A stretch of 64,000 nucleotides of DNA from Lycorma delicatula (Eukaryota; Arthropoda; Insecta; Hemiptera; Fulgoridae): assembly GCF_047948215.1 (NCBI RefSeq), contig NC_134455.1, positions 350,825,991 to 350,889,990 on the forward strand. Direction: 5' to 3'. The notes under the pieces were generated by a model, which was not told the origin of the DNA, made no database searches, and was given only the letters and a program-made list of their open reading frames with translations. This document shows, one piece after another, positions 55,978 to 64,000 of the stretch; position 1 is the first letter of the stretch; each line of letters begins with the position of its first letter. The position numbers and the translations under genes are program-made.

Positions 55978-56045
55978 TCACTAGGAATCGAACACAGGAT
56001 CACCTGTTTTAGAAGCTAGTGTGTTAAGTTGTTCACCAGATAATA
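55978..56045 (-). repeat. Decayed tRNA-like / SINE head
   Basis: Minus strand CTGGTGAACAACTTAACACA (A-box-like) ... GATCCTGTGTTCGATTCCTA (B box). No stable cloverleaf is apparent by eye, so a SINE remnant is more likely than a tRNA gene. Confidence 0.45.
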
Positions 56046-57230
56046 GTCAAGTTATGTACGAACGTATCGATTACCAGACCGTTTACTCCTGAGTAGTATA
56101 GTAATATTATACTTCCAGTTAATACTTTCATTTGTTCGATAAAACTCTGTTTAGACAAAATTTCAACAACCATTTTTGTTTTGAAATGTTCCAACGATAA
56201 ACTTATTTGTGTTTGTTTTTTTATGAACGTTTCATTTATATTAGTCGATATTTAATTCGGTTAAATAGCATTACAAGAATAATTTGAAGTTAAATTCGTA
56301 AGTACTGGTTCGCGTTTGATTGTATAGATCGACCTTTGTATCATCTTGCCATGAAATTGGCCAACTATCGATTTTTAGAGTTTACTACATCTTCTCAACG
56401 ATACCAACAGCTAGACGTAAAACTTAACGCGTGATTTTGCCGTGACCTATTAAAATATTGTAAAAAAATGTAATTACACTATTAGAATCATAAATATTTT
56501 CTATGTGATTTATTTAAATTAATACTTTATAGTTCCCGTTTTGTTTTTTGTTTGTTCTTTTACGTGAAATTAGAAAAAATAAAGTTTATCAGGAAATGTT
56601 CGTTAATATAAAATTTAAATAACCATAAAAAAAGTAACCAAAACCGATAAAAATATCACATTACATGTTCATCTAACCGTTATTTATCACCAGTACAGAT
56701 CCAATTAAACGACTTTTAAAATGGCCGTAACATTTTTTTCAAAAATAAAATGTACATTTCAAGAATCTGAAAGGTGACGCGAGAAATTTAGTATCATTGG
56801 AATAAGCAGATTAACAGGAATTTAAGTATCCTTCGGAAATTTGTCAGCCTGACAAAGACATGGCGGAAATATGATTAATTGACTACTATATTTATCAATA
56901 TGATCGTTTAGATGGCGTGCGTTTAATTGATTGTTTGAGACGATCGGTGTCATCCTGAGTGAGGCAAGATCAAAGCTGAGAGATGCCTTTTGCCGAGGTT
57001 TTGAAGATGACTTCCTGTAAAACCCACCAGGGCTAGAAACAGAGGGGGCGGCATGGCGATCGTAAGCCCCACATGGCGGGTGTTTTACTTTATGGAGTCA
57101 GGAAAATAAACAATTTTTGAAAAATTCATAAAAACTGAAGTCTGAACTGTTACTTTGTTTTAAAAGTTTACCCCTACGGGCATATAAAAGTTATTCAAAA
57201 GATTCCAATTTAAAAAATTCTTCCTTTTCG
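56046..57230. other. No gene; small GC-rich patch
   Basis: 56930-57100 (CGATCGGTGTCATCCTGAGT, CACCAGGGCTAGAAACAGAG, GGCGGCATGGCGATCGTAAG) is GC-rich and repeat-like but unidentified. Confidence 0.35.
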
Positions 57231-57234
57231 TTTT

Positions 57235-57720
57235 GGGACAGTAAAAAAATTGGCTGCTGAATTTAAAAAGTGGTCGTACGTCTATTCAAAATGATGAATG
57301 CTCGGAAGAATCAAAAACTACTACCGACGAAATCACCACAAACTCACAATATTCGACTGAACGTTTCAATCTGCAGAAAAAGTCACAGGTTATGGATTTT
57401 TCGTAATGTAGGGCTCATAAAATACCTTGTAAAATGACCAAATCATCATAATATTACGCTTCACTACCGGATCGACAGAAGGGTGCTATTCAGTCTAAAC
57501 GTTCAAATGCTCTTGCACCATGATAATACGCCTGCACACACGGTTTTGGATTTTTACTGGAAAAAACTCCATGAAATACTCTTTGAAGTGTTTCCACAAG
57601 CGCCGTGTTCGTGGAATTTGACTCCTAGAGATTACTTCTTCCCAAATCTGAAGAGATGGCTCGCTGGACGAACATTCAATTTTCAAATGATCGGTTAAAG
57701 CAAAGACAACCGCTTATTTT
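57235..57720 (+). pseudogene. Mariner-type transposase fragments
   Basis: Near 57265-57330: SGRTSIQNDECSEESKTTTD EI (linker between helix-turn-helix regions). From 57483 an open frame reads LHHDNTPAHTVLDFYWKKL (second catalytic Asp) and PQAPCSWNLTPRDYFFPNLK RWLAGRTFNF (third site, where SPDLAP is now SWNLTP, so its Asp is lost). A middle part with the first Asp is deleted. Probably an irritans-like mariner; dead. Confidence 0.7.
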
Positions 57721-57745
57721 GCTAAGTTGGATAATTCGCATTATA

Positions 57746-58594
57746 CAGCGTCATCGAAAAAGATTGCAGCAATTTAAAAAAAATCGTATCTCCGTATGTA
57801 ATTGATATAAAGTATTAATTGTAACTGCAAAATAATTGGGATATCATAAATTTTTTAGACGTGACCTTTTTTTTGAATGAGCCGATGCGCACAACGGCAC
57901 AACACCTCTGCGCCAATGTGTGTAAGTGCAATGGCGACAAGTATAAATTAGTTATAACTGTTCAACGGACTTTCCGACATGTTTATAGCAATGATCCCCC
58001 TTATGCAAATCATTAGACGGTGGTAAGAGCAGTTTAAGGAATTTGGCAACGTGGAAGCGAAAAAGTCCCCTGAACGGGCCAAATCGAGTGACGAAGTAGT
58101 TGAGGGATACGCCAAAGTTGTTGCACGTTTTCCCGCAAGTTGATCAAATTGAACAAGAAAGTAACATTGCTGTAACGTTTCTGCAAGATAGTGCGTCTTC
58201 ACATATTCGTGCGCTCGATGCAATGAAAGATTCCCTAATCCTTGGAACGGTATGGTCGGTTCTGTGCTTTGAATTCCTAGAAGCCCAAATTTGATACCCC
58301 TAGATTTTTTTCTAGGATAAGTTAAAAACACTGTCTATAGTGAAAACATCAGGAGTGTACAACATTTAAGACAAAGGATCACCGCAGTTACGCCTGCGGA
58401 TGATCCAGCCGACCTGGCAGAAGTCGAGTATCGGCTGGATGCTTGCAGTGCAACCAATGGCTCATTAAAAATTTTAAGGTATGTAAAAAAAGTTCTTGAG
58501 TTGGTGATTTTTTTTTTTTTTAAACTAGTTTGATTATCTGTATTAGTTTCTGAGATACGATTTTTTAAATTGATGCAACCTTTTCCGATGACTG
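57746..58594 (+). mobile_element. Tc1/mariner relative, deleted, same family as 34 kb
   Basis: 849 bp flanked by TA (57744-57745, 58595-58596). Ends CAGCGTCATCGAAAAAGATT and CAACCTTTTCCGATGACTG; inverted repeats ~50 bp including AATCGTATCTC / GAGATACGATT. Unlike the copies at 33961 and 38046 it keeps a normal 5' side with the DNA-binding region. Confidence 0.88.
57860..58480 (+). pseudogene. Transposase with N- and C-terminal parts, core deleted
   Basis: N-terminal helix-turn-helix: VQRTFRHMYSNDPPYANHIR RW, QFKEFGNVEAKKSPERAKSS DEVVE (57960-58110). It then jumps into NIAVTFLQDSASSHI (second Asp) and PNLIPLDFFLG-like sequence near 58285, DVQHLRQRITAVTPAD near 58365, and LAEVEYRLDACSATNGSL near 58410-58460. 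The ~100 residues with the first catalytic Asp are deleted, and stops interrupt elsewhere. It supplies the N-terminal region missing from the 34 kb copy, showing what the parent element looked like. Confidence 0.82.
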
Positions 58595-58599
58595 TATTA

Positions 58600-59026
58600 G
58601 GTGTATTAAAAAGTTGGAAAGCCGTAAGTAAGTCTACATAATTCGTCTCAAAGTTGGTGATACCCACTTTGTGGGCGCTGGTGGCCTTCAGGGGAGGCGG
58701 TAGAATGCCCACAGAAAATTGGGGGCTTTTAGGAGGTCTAGAAAGGCGATGGCTGATTAAAAAAAAGGGAAAAATTATGTTTTCCTGATATTACAAACTT
58801 AAATTAAATCCTGCTACACTAGTACAAAACCTTTTTCAATTGAAGGCTTTTTTTAATTACTGTATTGTTATATTGAATATGCTATCACTATTGTTATATA
58901 ACTATATAGATACAACTGTAATTCTTTTAAAAGCAATTTTAATAAAAATATGATTAAATGTGCGTTTTAATTGCTCTCATTTAAAATGTAAGTTTCAACT
59001 CAGAAATAGGATATGCCTCGTTTAAA
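58600..59026. other. No gene recognised
   Basis: 58660-58750 (GGTGATACCCACTTTGTGGG, GGGGAGGCGGTAGAATGCCC) is a GC-rich repeat-like patch; the rest is AT-rich. Confidence 0.35.
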
Positions 59027-59088
59027 AACAATAATTGTAATTGCTGTTTTTAAGGCGCATCTTAAAAACAGCAATTGCAGTTATTATT
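59027..59088. repeat. Stem-loop, 28 bp arms
   Basis: AATTGCTGTTTTTAAG (59039-59054) pairs perfectly with CTTAAAAACAGCAATT (59061-59076) across GCGCAT. Pairing extends outward with three mismatches to 28 bp per arm. Confidence 0.65.
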
Positions 59089-60550
59089 TTTAATAGATGA
59101 TAAGTTTAAAAATTTTGGAAGACGCTAGAAAAGTTTTGATTCTCAATGTGGACTTTGGGCGAAAAAGTTTGAGAATCAATGGTCTACATGTATCGACTTT
59201 AAAGGTGACTAAATTCAAAAATAAAATAAACATTTCTGAAAAAATCTTATGTTTTCTTTGTAAGATCGAGAACTTTCAGAACAACAATTGAATTAAATCG
59301 AAATACAATAGCTGAGACGCGTGATATATTTTAAAAATGTATCATTACGATACAGAACTATTCATTTGAAAATACATTTTCAAATGAACTGAAAATCTCC
59401 TGATAAGCCATGTTTTTTTTTTCTACGCCGTTTAATATCAAAACGGAAGAGGGCACACGCTATTATTGATTAATTCATTTTACGCAGTAAAGATTTACTA
59501 TTCTAATGGTGGAATTAAATTTATTCTACGATATTTTTTTTGACAACACAGTAACTAGACAAAACTTTCCCCCAAGTTGTATGGCAGCGGTTACTATAAT
59601 TAAAGGTCGGTCGTTATCTGATTACGCCCCTTTCTACTGGAAAGGTCATTTAAATTCTAACTATGCATATGTTTGATGCTATTTTAGACTTGGCACTTTT
59701 AGAATTTCTGTTACATGATTTTTAGCTAGATACATACACCTGGTGTTAAAAAAAGAAGAATATTTTTAAAAACGAGGATGTTGGTGATTCTATGCTATAA
59801 AATATTGTGGGCTAGAAACAAATTTGATTACATTTATTTCGACAAAACTAAATTACTTAATTTAAAAAAAAACGATTTTTTTAACTAATATTTATACATT
59901 TAAATTAATTTCTGTTTGAGTTGCTCCAATAACTTTTTTTGTTTTTATTTTTTTATTTTTTTTTCGACATCATAAGTACAAACAAAACACAAGCACACGC
60001 ATGCAAACACATTTGAATGCAAACTTGCATACACTAATTTCTTTTAAATTATTGATCTTTAGAAGACTTGGATTTTATTATTGTTAACCGTTTGAGCAAA
60101 TCATGACCCCAAACTTTTATAAGATTAATCATTATTATTTTTAATTAATAAAAGAATTAAAAAGATGAAGACAATTAATTTTCTAACAGTTTTTTTTTAA
60201 TTTAAAAAATCAGATAAAAATTACAAGCTAAACTTTTCTAGATATTTATATTTTTTTAAATAAATAAAAATAAATATATATTTAAACATTAAAGTTAATT
60301 ATTTGCTATAACATTAGTGGAAGTTATTGAAAATTTGTGGTGTAATTTTGTTTATTAATCGAGGACATATAAATTTTAAATTGTTTTATTCTGTTCATAT
60401 AATGATTTACAAGGAATCTAGGTAATTAGAAACATTTATAAGATTTTTTTTTATGATTGATTGACTGTATGATATAAATAAAAAAATATATATGCGACGG
60501 CAGAAATATATATTTAAATCAATTAAAAGTTTTTTTTTTTTTAAATGTTT
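59089..60550. other. No gene recognised
   Basis: AT-rich; a 64-codon frame at 59097-59291 is unrecognised. Confidence 0.45.
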
Positions 60551-60557
60551 AAAAATC

Positions 60558-60665
60558 CGATCTCCGTGGTGGAAAAATAGCCTTTTCAGCCATTCATTCC
60601 GGTGGTCTAAGGTTAGAATTTCGTTAAAACATAGAACTTTTTTCACACGCTATAAAATTTATTTA
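60558..60665 (+). mobile_element. tRNA-derived SINE, family S, copy 6 (decayed)
   Basis: GATCTCCGTGGTGGAAAAAT, CAGCCATTCATTCCGGTGG, GGTTAGAATTTCGTTAAAAC (degenerate B box) and CACACGCTATAAAATTTAT. Confidence 0.7.
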
Positions 60666-60669
60666 AAAA

Positions 60670-61485
60670 AAAAATCAGTTTTTATTTTTTAATACTAATA
60701 AAACTATTCCTTTTAGGTTGTTTTTTTTTTAAATTAAATAATGTGTCATGATTTTTATTTCTGAAGAATTTGTTTAAAAATATATAATAAATGATGCGAA
60801 ATTTTATTTTGGTTAGATGATTTTTTTAGATTATTTGGTCATTTTTTTGTTTTACAAATTTTATTTACATATATTGCTTTTTTATCTTTAAACCGATAAT
60901 TTTTATCAATATACAGAGAAGGGGTTCCTAAAATATGTTCCTTAAATTAATTTTCAATATCTAAACATAAAAAAATGAAATTTAATAAAAGCTCCCACCT
61001 TAAAGATCTATTTATCGGTTTGAGACCGTCCCAATACCCCAACACCAAATAGGAGAAGAGGGGTTGAAAAAGTTTTCTATGGAAAGGGTAGAGTTGTTAA
61101 ATATCATTTTAAAGGTCATTGAAAAGCAAAACTTTTCATGCAAATATTTTCGAATTATAGCGACCCTAAAGAAATTGGTGGTCATTATAGTTTTCAAAAA
61201 ATTCTCTACATTGTACCTTAAATAATATATCAACAGTGTAATACTAAAGAAATAAAATTTAGCAAATTTTCCTACCTCAAATCAATCTGCTATTCCGTAT
61301 GAACGACTGTTGGGATGTACTATTTGTCAACTTTTGAAACTGACTGGAAAAAGTTTTATACAGAATGGTACAGAGAAATGGGAAATTTTGAAACTAGTAA
61401 TGGCAGCACTGAGGAACCGGTAAAAAAGTAGGAGTGGCAGCCTTCTGTGGACAACTACCTACCATTTAGTAATCAGGGACTACTG
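60670..61485. other. No gene recognised
   Basis: AT-rich up to ~61300. 61300-61485 may hold the 5' end of the following transposase element, but I cannot define its terminus. Confidence 0.4.
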
Positions 61486-61489
61486 GGTT

Positions 61490-62510
61490 GGTATACAACG
61501 TGCATTTGCCGTAAAGGCGTTTTACAAGAATGGTGACAGTGCTGAGTGATCCTCAACGGGAATTCGGGGTCGCGTTCCATCTTGCCACCTCATCAAGACA
61601 TGAGTTGAGAATTTCGAGGAGAAGGGTTCAGCTCTAAAGAAGAAACTACCAGGAGGTCAACGAACTCCAGAAGACATTGAATCAGTCTGAGCCTCGATTG
61701 GAAGGAGCCCACGACGACCGGCTAGGAATCACACAACAGCAATGAACCTAAACCGCCAAATACTCTATAGTTGTTTGAAACTTTCACCTTTACAAAATTC
61801 AAGTTGTACAGGAACTGAGACCATCAGACTATGAGATGCGACAACAATTCTGTGATAAAATTATTGAAAAGACTAACGACAACCCCAATTTTGTTGACAA
61901 CCTTTTCATGTTTTGAGGCTCTTTTCCATATCCAGCGGGTATATAAACAAGTAGAATTGCAGATATTGGGTGGCTGAAAACTCTCGTCAATTGCACGAAC
62001 GACCATTACCATAGCCAAAAGGTTAAAGTTTGGTGTATCGTATCAACGCGAGGTGTGATTGAGGCTTACTTCTTTGAGGATGAAAGAGGGAACGCAACGA
62101 CAGTAACGTCTGAACGATATGTTGATATGCTAAACTTTTGTAGCAGAACGACTTCAAAACTTTCCTGATCTTCATAATCCTTAGCAAGATAGAACCACGG
62201 CTCATACGGCAAAAGCGTCAATGTCAGCCGTTTGAAAGTTCTTTGTTAAACACGTAATTTCACGGTTTGGTAACATTCATTGGTATCCGAGATTACCACA
62301 TATGTCGGTCTGCGATTTTTTCTTGTGAGGCCATCTCAAAAATAAAGTGTACATAATTCTTCCTACGACAATCTCCGAGTTGAAAACGAGGATTCGAAAA
62401 TAAATCGTTGCAATTCCCATGGAAGTGTGTCAAAGTGTCATGCAAAATCTCAGCATTCGCTTCCAGGAATTCATACATTCGAATGGTTATCATCTTATGG
62501 ACATTGGCAC
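61490..62510 (+). pseudogene. Tc1/mariner-superfamily transposase, near full length, broken
   Basis: In order: VTVLSDPQREFGVAF (N-terminal helix-turn-helix region), a decayed linker, VQELRPSDYEMRQQFCDKII EKTNDNPNFVDNLF (61812-61910), VAENSRQLHERPLP-like sequence, QKVKVWCIVSTRGVIEAYFF (near 62022-62075), TTVTSERYVDMLNF, FVAERLQNFPDLHNP, QDRTTAHTAKASMSAV (second catalytic Asp, near 62185-62235), ISRFGNIHWYPRLPHMSVCD FFL and GHLKNKVYIILPTTISELKT RIRK, and MEVCQSVMQNLSIRFQEFIH SNGYHLMDI at the end (62419-62503). The first catalytic site (FSDEAHFH in relatives) is destroyed by a stop and frameshift at 61908-61925. Of the transposases here it is among the longest, and its group differs from that at 34 kb (longer linker, VMQN.. 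RFQ end). Confidence 0.85.
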
Positions 62511-62529
62511 GCAGACTGTTCGGGAGAGC

Positions 62530-62549
62530 GGCCGTGTCCGAACACGGCC
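62530..62549. repeat. GC-rich hairpin
   Basis: GGCCGTGT and ACACGGCC flank a 4 nt loop just past the transposase C-terminus. Confidence 0.55.
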
Positions 62550-62665
62550 ACCTCCGGGATATCTGCCGATAGGAGCACTCCTGCTAGCCCATAGGTGTTG
62601 GTACCGAAAGGACTTCAGCGGATGGACTGAAGGGGAATCACGCCGGGATTACTAGGCTCAAAGGC

Positions 62666-62941
62666 TTAATCTCCCACGGTCAGAACCAGTAAATAAATTT
62701 GACGCTGGTCCATACGGATAGGAACGCAAATTACCAAATCCGTCCATAAATAAAACTTCAAATTTATAACCGCCACTAAATAAACGATGAAAACCGCCCG
62801 GTAATAGAAAGATACAGCAGCAAGGGACATTGTCCAAGCTCTGCGATCTGTAGGGAGAAATACTGAAACTCCCGCCATTCTTGCGTTCCGTTCCGTTATG
62901 GACATTGTTTTTAGAAATTGAAATTTTTTTTGTTGGGACAC
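62666..62941 (-). other. Open frame sharing a segment with 21.2 kb
   Basis: A 91-codon minus-strand frame (first ATG at 62941). Residues ~14-42 (ERNARMAGVSVFLPTDRRAW then TMSLAAVSF) resemble the minus-strand reading at 21275-21180, so this part belongs to a repeated sequence. The remainder is hydrophobic. I do not recognise a family. Confidence 0.3.
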
Positions 62942-62949
62942 TTAATGGC

Positions 62950-64000
62950 ATGTAATTTACTTTCTTTTTTTTCAACAATAAAACTTGTAAATTCATTTTT
63001 TTTACTTCTGTGAGAGTTACTTCAAATTTTCTCGTTTTTGTGCCTCTCTGTACATGTTAATTGTAAATGGAGATAGGAAGCACCTCATAAACAGTTATTT
63101 TTATGGGGAAATATTCTAGAATTATGTGTTGTATCCGAAAATTATATAAAGCGTTGTTGTTTGAAAATTAAATAAAAGTTAATTAACTGGAATATTGGAA
63201 AATTGTGAAAATTTCAAACACGTCAATATGATTTTCATCAGTAGAGAGTTCGTAAGTTTTCTACTTTACGACATTCATTTAAAATGAATATCCTGTCTAG
63301 AAATATCATTAAATGCATTCCTCCATTGACAGGAACAATTACATTGAAATATTGTGCGGTAGGATGATAATAATAATAATGAACACAAAATATCTACCGA
63401 GTATTTATAAACAATTAATTTAAATTTTCTTGTATCTGTTTCTCTCTTATTAATATGTTTTTACACAAGAAATCAAACACCTTCAGGTTAATTACTTACA
63501 TTTTATCAAATTACAATATATATTTGTGTAATATGCACGTATAAATATATAAGTACAACATATAAAGAGGGAGTAAAAAGTTCTGCAACCTCTTTCTAAT
63601 TTTGAAACCGTTTCAAATGAAGTTTACAAAAGTTCAGCAAAGTTTGCCAGTTAATTATCCTACCTTTTGGTGATAATAATGAAATTTTTCCCATTTTTGA
63701 GGAAGTGGAGATTGAAGCGGGGGGTATAACTCAAAATGTTTAAATAACACCAACCATTTGTGGTATCCTAATTATAAAGCTATTATCAAGATGAAAAAAA
63801 TTATACAAAAAACAATTCTCTATGCCATGTCCCAGCCCAGTGATGGAGGGACAAATTAAAAATTGTCCTTATTACACGACTGCCCAAAACGGAATGTAAT
63901 TTATTTAGGGTACATGTATGTAAGCATGTTAGTTCCATCTTATAAGCTCAAAGGCTGAAACGATTTAGATGTATGAAAAAAAAAAGGAAAAAAAATCTAA
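62950..64000. other. No gene recognised
   Basis: AT-rich to the window edge, with an ATAATAATAATAATG microsatellite near 63367-63381. Nothing else supported. Confidence 0.5.

Noticed and set aside
58335..58712. 125-codon minus-strand frame
   Set aside because: Antisense to transposase coding and terminal repeat of the 57.7 kb element.
1..64000. CRISPR arrays, phage or bacterial operons
   Set aside because: No regularly spaced direct repeats, no prokaryotic gene organisation. All coding signals are eukaryotic mobile elements.

Overview
This window reads as an AT-rich animal (insect) intergenic or intronic region made almost entirely of transposable-element remains. There are no operons, Shine-Dalgarno sites or long host-like ORFs. 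Every recognisable protein is transposon- or retroelement-derived, apart from one multicopy family of unknown function. The mix (mellifera- and irritans-like mariners, Tc1, several Tc1/mariner relatives with a D-type third catalytic residue, tRNA-derived SINEs, a Penelope-like element, a Ty3/gypsy element) suits an insect. A hemipteran is my guess from general familiarity with such element mixes, not something the sequence proves.

Layout. 1-2.2 kb: LINE reverse-transcriptase relic split by a short repeat with terminal inverted repeats (Rep-1). 2.7-4.9 kb: two inverted copies of a ~0.8 kb repeat (Rep-2) flanking a small ORF. 5.4-6.1 kb: two perfect palindromes and a GC-richer stretch. 6.35-7.2 kb: pogo/Tigger-like relic. 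7.37-9.34 kb: a long inverted repeat holding a hAT MITE, Rep-2 and a hairpin MITE (Rep-3). 9.7-11.8 kb: Rep-1, a LINE 3' end and a broken copy of the multicopy family. 12.8-16.1 kb: foldback MITE, Tc1 relic, SINE. 19.0-20.9 kb: long inverted repeat enclosing a mariner. 21.5-26.7 kb: Rep-3, an irritans-like mariner, a LINE tail with a SINE in it, and a Tc1/mariner relative. 28.9-30.5 kb: longest copy of the multicopy family. 31.8-39.1 kb: transposase fragments, SINEs, two elements whose 5' inverted repeat has grown to include the 3' end of the transposase gene, and a LINE tail. 39.12-43.19 kb: a young, internally deleted Ty3/gypsy LTR retrotransposon on the minus strand, with near-identical ~590 bp LTRs and a gag that starts inside the LTR. 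43.6-44.5 kb: Penelope-like relic with a GIY-YIG remnant. 46.2-47.6 kb: element with ~450 bp inverted repeats around a transposase fragment. 48.99-49.64 kb: second copy of the long inverted repeat with Rep-3 at its centre. 51.7-58.6 kb: mariner relics, SINEs, foldback and pogo-like MITEs. 61.5-62.9 kb: one more broken transposase. The rest is AT-rich sequence where I see nothing.

No genes act together in a pathway. What links the window is serial nesting: SINEs inside LINEs and DNA transposons with clear target-site duplications, MITEs inside inverted repeats, and a strong excess of large foldback structures (at least seven between 0.5 and 2 kb). Nearly all coding sequence is decayed. The LTR retrotransposon is the youngest insertion.
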